A stretch of 35,863 nt of DNA from Bacillota bacterium (GCA_003245625.1 QKCT01000048.1:1-35863); one strand, 5' to 3'; counted from the stretch's first letter, positions 27,536-35,863 are shown. Program-made: numbers and translations. Notes: generated by a model from the sequence alone, not told the origin.

Positions 27536-28603
27536 ATGGGAGTCATTTCAATGAAAGCCCTGTTAGAAGCAGGCGTACATTTTGGACACCAAACTAGAAG
27601 ATGGAACCCTAAGATGGGAAAATACATCTACACTTCTAGAAATGGAATCCACATTATTGATTTGCAAAAAACCAGCGACTTGATCGACGTTTCCTACAAA
27701 GCATTGTTTGATATCGTATCCGAAGGTGGAGAAGTTCTCTTCGTAGGTACAAAAAAACAATCACAGGAACCGGTCAAAGAAGCGGCAGAAAGATCTGGAC
27801 AATACTTTGTGAATCAAAGATGGTTGGGAGGAACGTTGACCAACTTTAAAACAATCAAACGTTCAATCAAGAAACTGCAAGATCTTTACAAAATGGAAAG
27901 CGATGGAACATTCGATGTTCTACCGAAGAAAGAAGTTATCGGACTTCGTAAAGATATGGCACGTTTGGAAAAATTCCTTGGTGGTATCAAGGATATGAGA
28001 AAATTGCCACAAGCACTTTTCATCATCGATCCTAGAAAAGAAAGAAATGCTATCTTGGAAGCAAGAAAACTGAATATCCCTGTATTTGGAATCGTTGATA
28101 CAAACTGCGATCCTGATGACGTGGATTATTTGATTCCAGCCAATGACGACGCATTGCGTTCTGTACGTTTAATCGTTGATAAAATGGCTGACGCTGTTAT
28201 CGAAGCTAGTGGTGGAGTAGTAAACAAAGACGAATCCGCTGAAGAAGATCTTGATGCCGATTTAGACACAGATGCAGCTGATGATGACGATCAAGACGAT
28301 GAAGACGTAGCTCCAGTAGCGAAAAAAGTCGTTGTTAAGGTAAAACCGGAACCAAAAAAAGTGAAACCGGCTGCACCGAAAGCAGAAGTCGTTGAAGAAG
28401 CTAAGGTTGAAGAAAAACCAGCTCCTGCTCCACAACCAAAAGAAGAACCAAAAGTGGAAGCTCCAGTTGTTTCAAAACCTGAAGTTGATTTGGAATCAAT
28501 GACCGTAGCTGAGCTAAGAGATTTAGCAAAAGCGAAAGATTTAAGCGGTTATTCCAAACTCAAAAAAGCAGAATTAATAGCTGAAATCAAAAACGTATTG
28601 TAA
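27536..28603 (+). CDS. rpsB: 30S ribosomal protein S2 with acidic, Pro/Ala-rich tail and Rho-N/SAP-like end
   Basis: The N-terminal 230 residues are a normal S2: [47 protein letters not shown] and the NTNCDPD-like box ([20 protein letters not shown]). S2 usually ends near 230-260; here the protein is 355 residues. An acidic stretch (about 237-262) is followed by a Lys/Pro/Ala/Glu-rich low-complexity segment, then residues 322-355 ([19 protein letters not shown]...) match the look of a Rho-N/SAP-type nucleic-acid-binding motif. I start at ATG 27536, seven bases after AAAGGAGG; an upstream in-frame ATG at 27485 lies in the leader. The extended tail is a rare feature. Confidence 0.95.
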   Translation: MGVISMKALLEAGVHFGHQTRRWNPKMGKYIYTSRNGIHIIDLQKTSDLIDVSYKALFDIVSEGGEVLFVGTKKQSQEPVKEAAERSGQYFVNQRWLGGTLTNFKTIKRSIKKLQDLYKMESDGTFDVLPKKEVIGLRKDMARLEKFLGGIKDMRKLPQALFIIDPRKERNAILEARKLNIPVFGIVDTNCDPDDVDYLIPANDDALRSVRLIVDKMADAVIEASGGVVNKDESAEEDLDADLDTDAADDDDQDDEDVAPVAKKVVVKVKPEPKKVKPAAPKAEVVEEAKVEEKPAPAPQPKEEPKVEAPVVSKPEVDLESMTVAELRDLAKAKDLSGYSKLKKAELIAEIKNVL

Positions 28604-28607
28604 TACT

Positions 28608-28630
28608 AGGGAGCGAAACGCTCCCTTTTT
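28608..28630 (+). terminator. Intrinsic terminator after rpsB
   Basis: GGGAGCG (28609-28615) and CGCTCCC (28619-28625) pair perfectly around AAA, followed by TTTTT. It separates rpsB from tsf. Confidence 0.9.
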
Positions 28631-28654
28631 AAAGAATACCGTAAAAATATTGTA

Positions 28655-28684
28655 TTGAGAATTAAAATATGATAATATTATTAT
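28655..28684 (+). promoter_or_regulatory. Putative promoter of tsf
   Basis: TTGAGA (28655-28660), 18-base spacer, TATTAT (28679-28684). It sits 22 bases before the tsf ATG and downstream of the rpsB terminator. The region is AT-rich, so several overlapping -10 choices exist. Confidence 0.5.
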
Positions 28685-28706
28685 GATGTATCGATAGGAG
28701 GAAAAC

Positions 28707-29600
28707 ATGCAAATTACAGCGAATTTAGTAAAAGAATTAAGAGATAAAACCGGTGCTGGAATGATGGATTGCAAGAAAGCATTGGTAGCAACCGACGGAA
28801 ATATAGAGCAAGCAGTTGATTGGCTAAGAGAAAAGGGTATTTCCAAAGCAGCAACGAAGGCTTCCCGCATTGCAGCAGAAGGTATCTGTACTGTAAAAAC
28901 AAGCGGAAACAGAGGAATCATTTTCGAGTTAAACTGTGAAACAGACTTTGTCGCGAAAAACGAGAAATTTGTCGCTTTAGTCGACACAATCGCCGAAGCA
29001 TTAATCAGCAGCAACGCCGGATGCGAAGAATGTGCAAAAGAAGTTGCAGTCAACGGAAAACCGCTTAGTGAATTCTTGTTGGAGCAAGTAGCGACAATCG
29101 GAGAAAACTTAACCTTCAGACGTTTTGAAGCTTTTAACAAAACAGATGATCAACAATTTGGCGAATACATCCATTTGGGTGGGAAAATTGCAGTATTGAC
29201 AATTTTGAACAATGCTGATTTTGAGACTGCAAAAGATGTTGCAATGCAAGTTGCAGCTTCCAGCCCATTGTATATCCAAAGAGAAGACATCCCACAAGAA
29301 GTATTAGAACACGAACAAGAAATCTTAACCAAAGAAGCTTTGAATGAAAACGCAGAAGCTGAAAAACCGAAACCAGAAGAAATCGTTAAGAAAATGGTTA
29401 TCGGCCGTTTGAATAAAAACCTAAAAGCAATCTGCTTAGTAGATCAAGAATACGTTAAGAATCCGGATGTTACTGTAGCGCAATACGTGAAATCCAAAGG
29501 CGCAAGTATCGCGTTCTTTAAACGTTTGGCAGTTGGTGAAGGAATCGAGAAAAAGGAAGATAACTTCGTAGAAGAAGTTATGGCACAAGCAAAACAATAA
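28707..29600 (+). CDS. tsf: Translation elongation factor Ts
   Basis: Guanine nucleotide exchange factor for EF-Tu. The N-terminal UBA-like domain and core signature are clear: LVKELRDKTGAGMMDCKKAL, NCETDFVAKN. 297 residues, normal for the family. AGGAGG precedes the ATG. Confidence 0.97.
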   Translation: MQITANLVKELRDKTGAGMMDCKKALVATDGNIEQAVDWLREKGISKAATKASRIAAEGICTVKTSGNRGIIFELNCETDFVAKNEKFVALVDTIAEALISSNAGCEECAKEVAVNGKPLSEFLLEQVATIGENLTFRRFEAFNKTDDQQFGEYIHLGGKIAVLTILNNADFETAKDVAMQVAASSPLYIQREDIPQEVLEHEQEILTKEALNENAEAEKPKPEEIVKKMVIGRLNKNLKAICLVDQEYVKNPDVTVAQYVKSKGASIAFFKRLAVGEGIEKKEDNFVEEVMAQAKQ

Positions 29601-29627
29601 AAAGGGCATAGTATGTCCTTTTTCTTT
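29599..29627 (+). terminator. Partial terminator between tsf and pyrH
   Basis: AAAAAGGGCAT (29599-29609) pairs with ATGTCCTTTTT (29613-29623) with one G-U pair and a three-base loop. The T run is in the stem and is followed by CTTT. No promoter fits in the 25 bases before pyrH, so some read-through must occur; it may reduce rather than stop transcription. Confidence 0.6.
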
Positions 29628-29648
29628 ACATAATACAAGGAGGAATGT

Positions 29649-30371
29649 ATGTCGAAACAACGCGTTATGATTAAAATCAGCGGAGAAGCTCTTGCTGGAA
29701 ATGATGGACTCGGTATTAATCCAAAAGTAGTCAAATCAATCGCCAAAGAAATCAAAGCCGCATACGATCTAGGGTTGTGTGAAATCGGCGTGATTGTAGG
29801 TGGCGGAAATATCTTCCGTGGGAAACTTGCCACAGAAATGGGAATTGAACGCTCAAGTGCGGATTATATGGGTATGATCGGTACGATTTTAAACGCTTTA
29901 GCCTTACAAAACTCCTTGGAAGCAGCGGGAGTTCAAACTAGAGTCATGACATCGTTGAATATTCCAGAAGTCGCAGAACCATATATTCGCCGGAAAGCAC
30001 TGTCTCATTTTGAAAAGGATCGTATCGTTATCTTTGGTGGCGGTACCGGGAATCCATATTTCTCAACCGATACGACAGCAGCTCTTCGAGCTGCCGAACT
30101 TGGTGCGACAGTCATCTATATGGCGAAAAATGGAACGGACGGCGTCTATGACAGCGATCCTAGACAAAATCCGGATGCAAAGAAGTTTGTAAAACTGACT
30201 CACAGAGATTTATTACAAAGACAACTTGATGTAATGGACTCAACGGCAGCTGCAATGTGCCGTGACAATGATATCGACATTATTGTTTTCGATATGAATA
30301 CTCCTGGAAATATCAAAAGAGCTATTATGGGAGAACCAATCGGAACAGTTATTAATAATGAGGAGGAATGA
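29649..30371 (+). CDS. pyrH: Uridylate kinase
   Basis: UMP kinase makes UDP for nucleic acid and cell-envelope precursors; it complements upp, which makes UMP. The amino-acid-kinase fold is shown by [17 protein letters not shown] and [14 protein letters not shown]. 240 residues. A strong AAGGAGG precedes the ATG. The stop overlaps the region of the frr ribosome binding site. Confidence 0.96.
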   Translation: MSKQRVMIKISGEALAGNDGLGINPKVVKSIAKEIKAAYDLGLCEIGVIVGGGNIFRGKLATEMGIERSSADYMGMIGTILNALALQNSLEAAGVQTRVMTSLNIPEVAEPYIRRKALSHFEKDRIVIFGGGTGNPYFSTDTTAALRAAELGATVIYMAKNGTDGVYDSDPRQNPDAKKFVKLTHRDLLQRQLDVMDSTAAAMCRDNDIDIIVFDMNTPGNIKRAIMGEPIGTVINNEEE

Positions 30372-30376
30372 TTCAT

Positions 30377-30934
30377 ATGCCTGAAATGATTTTGATGGAA
30401 GCAGAAGAAAAGATGGAACATACCATCTTAGCGATGCACAAAGAATTCGCTACTGTACGTAGCGGGAGAGCGAATCCAAAAATGCTGGATCACGTTACCA
30501 TTGATTATTATGGAGTAGAATCTCCAATTAACCAAGTAGCCAGCATTACAGTACCCGAAGGAACACAAATCTATATCAAACCTTACGACAAATCTTTGGT
30601 GCAAACCATTGAACGTGCAATCTTTGCGGCAAATCTTGGTTTTACTCCAATGAATGATGGAATTGGAATTCGAATCGTACTACCACCGCAAACCGAAGAA
30701 AACCGTCGCAATTCAGTGAAGACCATTCACAAAATCGCAGAAGACTGCAAGGTCGCGATTCGTAACATTCGTCGTGATGCAATCCAACATTTTAAAAAGA
30801 TGGAAAAAGATTCAACCATCACAGAAGACGATCTAAGATATTATGAAGATGAAGTCCAAAAACTAACGGACAAATTCACAGATCGTATCGACGAAGATTT
30901 CAAAGCCAAAGAAAAAGACATCATGAGTATATAA
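30377..30934 (+). CDS. frr: Ribosome recycling factor
   Basis: With EF-G, it splits the ribosome after termination. 185 residues: the helical domain I with FATVRSGRANPKMLDHV, and the C-terminal helix pair. I start at ATG 30377 (MPEMILMEAEEK), nine bases after GAGGAGG; an in-frame ATG at 30368 is only one base from that site. The pair tsf-pyrH-frr is conserved in Firmicutes. Confidence 0.95.
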   Translation: MPEMILMEAEEKMEHTILAMHKEFATVRSGRANPKMLDHVTIDYYGVESPINQVASITVPEGTQIYIKPYDKSLVQTIERAIFAANLGFTPMNDGIGIRIVLPPQTEENRRNSVKTIHKIAEDCKVAIRNIRRDAIQHFKKMEKDSTITEDDLRYYEDEVQKLTDKFTDRIDEDFKAKEKDIMSI

Positions 30935-30959
30935 GACTAGCGATAGTCTTATATTTTTT
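30930..30959 (+). terminator. Intrinsic terminator after frr
   Basis: TATAAGACTA (30930-30939) pairs perfectly with TAGTCTTATA (30944-30953) around a GCGA tetraloop, followed by TTTTTT. Confidence 0.9.
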
Positions 30960-30976
30960 CATACAAACAAAAATCA

Positions 30977-31005
30977 TAGAATATTCACATAAAATATAGT
31001 ATAAT
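30977..31005 (+). promoter_or_regulatory. Promoter of uppS-cdsA-dxr-rseP
   Basis: TAGAAT (30977-30982), 17-base spacer, TATAAT (31000-31005). The -35 is weak; the -10 is perfect. It is 23 bases before the uppS start. Confidence 0.6.
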
Positions 31006-31028
31006 CATAATGTTGGTTAGGTGAGAAT

Positions 31029-31760
31029 ATGAAGAAGAAAAAATTAGAATCTCTGCAGATTCCTGCGCATGTCGCAATCATTCTAGATGGGAATGGTCGA
31101 TGGGCAAAAAAACGTCATATGCCAAGAACATTTGGGCATCAAGCGGGTGTTGAAAATATTCGAAAAATCACATTGGCAGCTTCTGATTTAGGAATCAAAG
31201 CGCTGAGTGTTTATGCGTTCAGTACAGAAAACTGGTCTCGTCCAAAAGATGAAGTCGACTTTCTGATGAAGTTGCCTGGCGAATTTGAAGAAAGATTCAA
31301 AGACGATTTCAAAGATTATGATGTTAAAGTAATGTTTTCGGGAAGAACATCTCACTTATCCAAAGAAAATTTAGATATTCTTAATCGCATCACAGAAAAA
31401 ACGAAGGATCGAAACGGAATCATACTAAACATTTGTTTTGATTATGGTTCTTATGCTGAAATTACAGAATCTGTAAAAATCATTGCCCAGGATGTGTTGG
31501 ATCTAAAGATCAAACCCGAAGACATTGAACCAAAGCATATCGAAGAACATCTCTATACGAAAGATCTCCCTAAATTGGACTTATTAATTCGTCCGAGTGG
31601 AGAAGTGCGCCTTTCCAATTTCTTGTTGTGGCAAGCGGCGTATGCGGAACTATATTTCTGCAAAACATTCTGGCCAGCTTTTTCCAAAGCTGATTTGGAG
31701 AAAGCAATCATGGAATTCAACCGACGAGATCGTAGATTCGGAGGTTTGAAGAAATCATGA
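31029..31760 (+). CDS. uppS: Undecaprenyl diphosphate synthase
   Basis: cis-prenyltransferase that makes the C55 carrier lipid used in cell-envelope synthesis. The magnesium-binding Asp is D20 in LDGNGRWA; other motifs are SVYAFSTENWSRP and RLSNFLLWQAAYAE. The RPSGE segment has Pro where RTGGE or RTSGE is usual. 243 residues. TAGGTGAG precedes the ATG. Its substrate comes from the MEP pathway enzyme Dxr two genes downstream. Confidence 0.95.
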   Translation: MKKKKLESLQIPAHVAIILDGNGRWAKKRHMPRTFGHQAGVENIRKITLAASDLGIKALSVYAFSTENWSRPKDEVDFLMKLPGEFEERFKDDFKDYDVKVMFSGRTSHLSKENLDILNRITEKTKDRNGIILNICFDYGSYAEITESVKIIAQDVLDLKIKPEDIEPKHIEEHLYTKDLPKLDLLIRPSGEVRLSNFLLWQAAYAELYFCKTFWPAFSKADLEKAIMEFNRRDRRFGGLKKS

Positions 31761-32569
31761 AACAAAGAGTAATTACTGGAACAATTCTTATCATTGTCTT
31801 GGGATTATTGATTTACTTTGGTGAAGGTCAACTGGAATTTCTATTTTCAGGATTCTGTGTGCTCCTATCTATTTTGGCTGCACATGAATTTATGAAAATG
31901 TCTCGTCACGGACTAACCTTTCGGTGGTTTGATGCAATTCCAATTGTTTTGACTGGGGCTTTTAGTATCATGAGCGTTCTCAGCTATGATATTCTAATGG
32001 TATATTTTATCTATGTATTCCGTTTTCTTGTGGGGTTGATTTTGATAGAAACAATTCTATTTGTATCAATTCGAGAGTTTACTAGACAGGATTTTGGAAA
32101 TCATATCCTCACTGTTTTTTACACCAGTTTAGGATTTATCGCTTTTGCATATTTACGTAAATCAAATATCAACTTGATTATTTACTTGTTATTGGTTGCG
32201 ATGGTAACAGATATGTTTGCCTATTTCATCGGTATCAAGTTTGGTCGTCATCGCTTAGCAGAGCATATCTCTCCTAAGAAAAGCATTGAAGGTGCAGTTG
32301 GTGGTTTGGTTATTGGTTCCGTTGTTGCTACTATCTTTGCTTTTTACACGGAATTATTCAGCATTGGCTTTGTAGCGATACTTGGTTTATCTGTATTTTT
32401 GTCTGCAGTATCTCAATCAGGAGATTTAATTGCGTCAAAATTCAAACGTGAAGTTGGGATCAAAGATTACTCGAATTTATTTCCAGGACATGGAGGGGTA
32501 TTGGATCGTTTCGATTCCTCTATGTTTGCAGCAATCTTCTTAATGATTGCATATATTATCTTTATGTAG
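31757..32569 (+). CDS. cdsA: Phosphatidate cytidylyltransferase
   Basis: Integral membrane enzyme that converts phosphatidic acid and CTP to CDP-diacylglycerol, precursor of the membrane phospholipids. About eight membrane helices and the C-terminal signature SQSGDLIASKFKRE...KDYSNLFPGHGGVLDRFD are present. 270 residues. Overlaps uppS by four bases (ATGA). Confidence 0.95.
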   Translation: MKQRVITGTILIIVLGLLIYFGEGQLEFLFSGFCVLLSILAAHEFMKMSRHGLTFRWFDAIPIVLTGAFSIMSVLSYDILMVYFIYVFRFLVGLILIETILFVSIREFTRQDFGNHILTVFYTSLGFIAFAYLRKSNINLIIYLLLVAMVTDMFAYFIGIKFGRHRLAEHISPKKSIEGAVGGLVIGSVVATIFAFYTELFSIGFVAILGLSVFLSAVSQSGDLIASKFKREVGIKDYSNLFPGHGGVLDRFDSSMFAAIFLMIAYIIFM

Positions 32570-32577
32570 GAGACTCT

Positions 32578-33732
32578 ATGAAGAATGTTTACCTTTTAGG
32601 GGCGACTGGATCCATCGGTCGTCAAACCATTGAAATCATTGAACAAAATCCAAACGATTTCAATCTGGTTGCGATATCTGGATACAATCAACTAGACGAA
32701 TTGATTGATATCGCAAGTAGATGTTCTTTAAAAATGATTTGTGTAAAGAATCAAGAAGATGCAGCGGTTCTAAAAGGTATTTTTAAGGAAACGGAGATTG
32801 TTTACGGAGATGAAGGCTTAAAGTCAGTTGCCTCTTTGAATCCTGAAGATTCAGAAGCATTCCTAATCAATGCTCTGGTGGGAATGGTTGGATTGGCTCC
32901 GACAATCGCCGCTTTATCAATCAACCGGGATGTGTTGCTGGCAAATAAAGAGACTTTGGTTGTTGGTGGACATTTAATCCAAGAGTTATTAGCTAGTCAC
33001 TCTGCAAAACTATATCCTTTAGATTCAGAGCATAATGCAATTTGGCAAGCCTTAAATGCAGAAAGTATGGACTCTGTCAACCGATTAATCATTACAGCAA
33101 GTGGCGGCTCATTTCGTGATTACACAAGAGAACAATTGCAAAGTGTTACGATTGAAGCTGCGCTAGATCACCCTAATTGGTCTATGGGCCAAAAGATTAC
33201 AATTGACTCAGCTACTATGATGAATAAAGGATTTGAATTGATTGAAGCTGCGTATCTATTTGATATTGACATCGATAGAATTGTTCCAATCATACATCGC
33301 GAAAGCATTATTCATTCCATGGTAGAATTTGTCGATCATTCTATCATTGCACAACTGGGTCCTCACGACATGAGAATGCCTATCAGTTATGCAATGTATT
33401 ATCCGAATCGAAAACCGAATCCTACTCAACCTTTGGATTTTAGTACAATAAATGCTTTGCATTTTGAAGCGGTTGACTATGATAGATATCCTTTACTTGC
33501 CTTAGCAATTTCAGCATTTAAACAAGGCGGTAGCCAACGCACCGTATTAAATGCTGCAAACGAAGTAGCAGTTGCTTTGTTCTTAGAAGGAAAGATATCC
33601 TTCTTGGATATTGAAGCAATTGTGATTGATGCAGTGAAAAAGCATCAAGGAATCCCGAATCCTTCTTTGGATGAAATTATAGCAATTGATCAAGCAATTA
33701 AAACTCAAATTCGTAATGAGTATGAGAAATAG
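32578..33732 (+). CDS. dxr: 1-deoxy-D-xylulose-5-phosphate reductoisomerase
   Basis: First committed enzyme of the MEP isoprenoid pathway, NADPH dependent. GATGSIGRQTIEII (nucleotide-binding), LANKETLVVGG, PLDSEHNAIWQAL (metal and substrate) and the flexible loop NWSMGQKITIDSATMMNKGFELIEA are all present. 384 residues. It sits between cdsA and rseP, as in other Firmicutes. Confidence 0.96.
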   Translation: MKNVYLLGATGSIGRQTIEIIEQNPNDFNLVAISGYNQLDELIDIASRCSLKMICVKNQEDAAVLKGIFKETEIVYGDEGLKSVASLNPEDSEAFLINALVGMVGLAPTIAALSINRDVLLANKETLVVGGHLIQELLASHSAKLYPLDSEHNAIWQALNAESMDSVNRLIITASGGSFRDYTREQLQSVTIEAALDHPNWSMGQKITIDSATMMNKGFELIEAAYLFDIDIDRIVPIIHRESIIHSMVEFVDHSIIAQLGPHDMRMPISYAMYYPNRKPNPTQPLDFSTINALHFEAVDYDRYPLLALAISAFKQGGSQRTVLNAANEVAVALFLEGKISFLDIEAIVIDAVKKHQGIPNPSLDEIIAIDQAIKTQIRNEYEK

Positions 33733-33747
33733 AATGGAGTTAACAAT

Positions 33748-35514
33748 ATGTTTATTACCCTAGCGATATGGCAAACTTTAGGAAATATTATTATTTTCTT
33801 ATTGGTATTGAGTCTTGTCATTAACATTCATGAATTGGGACATTTATTCTTTGCAAAAAGAGCAGGGATTTTATGTCATGAATTTGCGTTTGGAATGGGT
33901 CCAAGACTTTGGAGCAAAAAAGTCGGAGAGACTATCTATTCCATTCGTGCCATCCCATTTGGTGGTTTTGTATCTATGGCGGGAGAAGAAATCGAATCGG
34001 ATATTGTGAAAATCGGACAAAAGATTCGATTGGGATTCGATCAGGATAACGAAGTTAATCGAATCATTCTTAATTCAGCCGATACCAATTATCACGATTT
34101 CTTAGAAGTAAAAGTGGAACAGGTGGATTTATCCAGTGAAGCGGGAAATCGACTCTTTATTAATGAGTATACAGTCAAAAGAAATGCAATGTATGTGGAT
34201 GGAAAAACCCATTTGCAAATTGCACCAAAAGATCGTAGCTTTAGTTATAAGACCAAATGGCAGCGATTTAGCGCAACGTTTGGCGGTCCTTTGATGAATT
34301 TTGTTTTAGCTTTTATCGTTTTCTTGACAATGTCATTTATCATTGGCGTTCCAGATTATGATAGTTCCGTTATTGCAGATGTTTCAGAAGGTTCACCGGC
34401 AGCCGAAATCTTACAAGCTGGAGATAAGATTATCTCAATCAATGGAGTGGATGTGACTTCTTGGGGTGGAGAAAGCAACTCTGTAAACAGTGAATTATCC
34501 AAAGATGTTAATAGTTATGTTATCGTTGTGGAACGAGATGGAAGTATTGTGACATTGCAAGCAATATCTCCACAATATATTTTTTATGGTTTAGGTTTTA
34601 CGTCTACTGTTGGAACGGATGAATTGATTATTGATACACCACTTTATCTTGATACGGAAATTGCAAGTGGGGATATTATCCTTTCGATTGATGGAATCGC
34701 TATGAACTCGTGGGACGATGTCATCGCCTATTCAGATGCACATCAAAATGGTTCCACGGATGAGAATCCAACCGTTATTGAAGTTGAGCGGTCGGTTACT
34801 TATGCAACGGTTGAAGGATTAGTTACCGACGTCAGTGTAGATGCGACCACAGGTTATGTTACAATTACTGTACTAAAAGATGAATGTAATTTCTTCTGTC
34901 AAGTGTTTGGTAGAGAATACACAACAATGATATTAAAAGGTGGAGAAACTGATCTTATTAACGTAGGTGCACATATTGATGCAAATACTCCAGTAGGACG
35001 CAATGCAGTTTATACGATTTCTTATGTGGCTTACGGATCAGATGTTTTGGATGCACAAGGCTACGATTATTTCTATTCTCGTATTGGCATTACCAGTTCT
35101 TCCAAGTTTAGTTTCTTTGGAAGTTTTGGAACTGCGTGGTCCTCTTTTGTAAATGCTGGAACATCGATTTTTAAAACCATTGGTTTGATGTTCTCTTCCG
35201 ATCAAGTTGGCGTGTCTGATTTGTCTGGTTTTGTTGGGATTTTCTCGATGACTAGCAGAGCGGCAGCGGGAGGATTTGTCAGTCTTCTTTCTTGGATTGG
35301 ATTCTTGAGTATTAACCTCGGTATTGTCAACCTGTTGCCTATACCAGCGTTAGACGGAGGAAGACTAGTCTTTATTGGTTATGAGGCAATTACGAAGAAG
35401 CGCCCAAATCAGAAATTCGAAAATCTATTGCATACAATTATGTTCTTCTTATTAATGGGATTTTTGATTTTTATTACCTATAACGATATATTGCGATTAT
35501 TTGGTATTAAGTAA
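33748..35514 (+). CDS. rseP: Site-2 intramembrane metalloprotease RseP/RasP, extended
   Basis: The zinc motif HELGH (H28-E29..H32) lies in the first helix, PFGGFVSMAGEE follows, and the second catalytic region PIPALDGGR with D536 lies near the C-terminus. The protease cleaves membrane-bound regulators and remnant signal peptides. The usual GGPLMNF helix is at about 172-196. A PDZ domain (about 205-275) follows. The protein has 588 residues against about 420 in RasP; the extra part (about 285-430) includes a second PDZ-like segment (TEIASGDIILSIDG) and an additional extracytoplasmic region. GGAG precedes the ATG. Confidence 0.94.
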   Translation: MFITLAIWQTLGNIIIFLLVLSLVINIHELGHLFFAKRAGILCHEFAFGMGPRLWSKKVGETIYSIRAIPFGGFVSMAGEEIESDIVKIGQKIRLGFDQDNEVNRIILNSADTNYHDFLEVKVEQVDLSSEAGNRLFINEYTVKRNAMYVDGKTHLQIAPKDRSFSYKTKWQRFSATFGGPLMNFVLAFIVFLTMSFIIGVPDYDSSVIADVSEGSPAAEILQAGDKIISINGVDVTSWGGESNSVNSELSKDVNSYVIVVERDGSIVTLQAISPQYIFYGLGFTSTVGTDELIIDTPLYLDTEIASGDIILSIDGIAMNSWDDVIAYSDAHQNGSTDENPTVIEVERSVTYATVEGLVTDVSVDATTGYVTITVLKDECNFFCQVFGREYTTMILKGGETDLINVGAHIDANTPVGRNAVYTISYVAYGSDVLDAQGYDYFYSRIGITSSSKFSFFGSFGTAWSSFVNAGTSIFKTIGLMFSSDQVGVSDLSGFVGIFSMTSRAAAGGFVSLLSWIGFLSINLGIVNLLPIPALDGGRLVFIGYEAITKKRPNQKFENLLHTIMFFLLMGFLIFITYNDILRLFGIK

Positions 35515-35532
35515 ACCTAGATTGTTTTCTAC

Positions 35533-35562
35533 GGACCAAGCATTTCGCTTGGTCCTTTTTTT
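35533..35562 (+). terminator. Intrinsic terminator after rseP
   Basis: GGACCAAGC (35533-35541) and GCTTGGTCC (35547-35555) pair perfectly around ATTTC, followed by seven Ts. It separates the uppS operon from the rRNA operon. Confidence 0.92.
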
Positions 35563-35572
35563 ATTTTTCATT

Positions 35573-35594
35573 CTTGAAAATGGGGATTTTCAGG
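35573..35594 (+). repeat. Inverted repeat upstream of the rRNA promoter
   Basis: CTTGAAAAT (35573-35581) can pair with ATTTTCAGG (35586-35594) around GGGG. It is about 80 bases upstream of the rRNA -35 box, has no T tract, and its role is unknown. The remaining bases up to the promoter are AT-rich without other clear signals. Confidence 0.4.
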
Positions 35595-35674
35595 AAAAAA
35601 CACATCATTCATATTATCTGAAAACTGGCGCATTTATTTTCATCGAAATGTTGTAAAAATACAAGAAATTATTA

Positions 35675-35703
35675 TTGACATAAAAAGTGCGCTATGATAA
35701 AAT
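35675..35703 (+). promoter_or_regulatory. rRNA operon promoter
   Basis: TTGACA (35675-35680), 17-base spacer, TAAAAT (35698-35703) preceded by TGA, so an extended -10. Transcription should begin near 35710, about 120 bases before 16S. Inverted GCGCT/AGCGC bases flank the -10. Confidence 0.85.
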
Positions 35704-35734
35704 ATATAAGCGCGTGAAATGCGCGACAATAAGC

Positions 35735-35752
35735 GGTCTTTGAAAACTAAAC
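35735..35752 (+). promoter_or_regulatory. boxA-like antitermination element in the rRNA leader
   Basis: GGTCTTTGAAAACTAAAC matches the boxA-type leader sequence found before Firmicutes 16S genes (TTCTTTGAAAACT), where the Nus factors bind to allow transcription through the long untranslated operon. The rest of the leader probably forms one arm of the 16S processing stem, whose other arm lies outside the window. Confidence 0.7.
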
Positions 35753-35830
35753 ATATGCAAAACAACAAGCCAAGCAATTCTTAGAGATAAGAAAGAACAA
35801 AAAAGAGCTAATAAGAACTAAAATATAGAG

Positions 35831-35863
35831 ATATATGGAGAGTTTGATCCTGGCTCAGGATAA
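35831..35863 (+). rRNA. rrs: 16S ribosomal RNA, 5' end (partial)
   Basis: The window ends inside the conserved 16S start GGAGAGTTTGATCCTGGCTC. By comparison with Bacillus the mature 5' end is near 35831. Only the first 33 bases are present. Confidence 0.95.

Noticed and set aside
28574-29140. 188-codon minus-strand ORF opposite tsf
   Set aside because: It is a frame shadow of tsf, which has full family signatures, and has no start signals.

Overview
This window looks like an AT-rich chromosome segment from a low-GC Firmicutes/Mollicutes-type bacterium that keeps the standard genetic code. TGA ends several genes (prmC, topA, ftsK, gph, atpF, pyrH, uppS) and Trp is written TGG, so it is not a TGA=Trp mycoplasma. 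Gene order (gdpP-rplI-dnaB; ftsY-ylxM-ffh; the atp operon; rpsB-tsf-pyrH-frr-uppS-cdsA-dxr-rseP) is Bacillus-like. Compact housekeeping genes, an AT-rich base composition and several odd fusions suggest an Acholeplasmatales- or Izemoplasmatales-like lineage. That placement is inference; no marker was searched.

Layout. (1) Positions 1-5400: the 3' part of a c-di-AMP phosphodiesterase (GdpP) fused in frame to ribosomal protein L9, then dnaB, prfA and prmC. (2) 5464-10490: topA with its own promoter, a short candidate small RNA with promoter and terminator, then the SRP genes ftsY-ylxM-ffh, closed by a bidirectional terminator. (3) 10483-11304: one convergent HAD phosphatase on the minus strand. 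(4) 11363-18846: an eight-gene operon with a membrane protein of unknown function, a soluble FtsK-like translocase, signal peptidase I, rbgA, rnhB, gph, tsaC/ywlC and a diguanylate cyclase. (5) 18858-27377: rpiB, upp, a complete F1Fo ATP synthase operon (atpZ, atpI, atpB-E-F-H-A-G-D-C) and dut. (6) 27401-30959: rpsB, tsf, pyrH and frr, punctuated by terminators. (7) 30977-35562: uppS, cdsA, dxr and rseP. (8) 35563-35863: an rRNA promoter and leader and the first bases of a 16S rRNA gene.

Most genes are packed with 1-30 nt overlaps and clear GGAGG-type ribosome binding sites, so translational coupling is common. In several places an earlier in-frame TTG, GTG or ATG extends a gene, and I moved the start to the codon that a Shine-Dalgarno site supports (topA, ftsY, rbgA, tsaC, rpiB, atpZ, atpI, atpB, atpG, rpsB, frr). 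Intrinsic terminators divide the window cleanly into transcription units.

The most notable points are the GdpP-L9 fusion with an internal ribosome binding site, a roughly 90-nt C-rich small RNA candidate upstream of ftsY, an S2 protein with an acidic/Pro-Ala tail ending in a Rho-N/SAP-like motif, a c-subunit matching the Na+-binding signature, and a membrane-free FtsK with a changed Walker B motif next to a membrane protein. I saw no CRISPR array, insertion sequence, prophage or tRNA gene.
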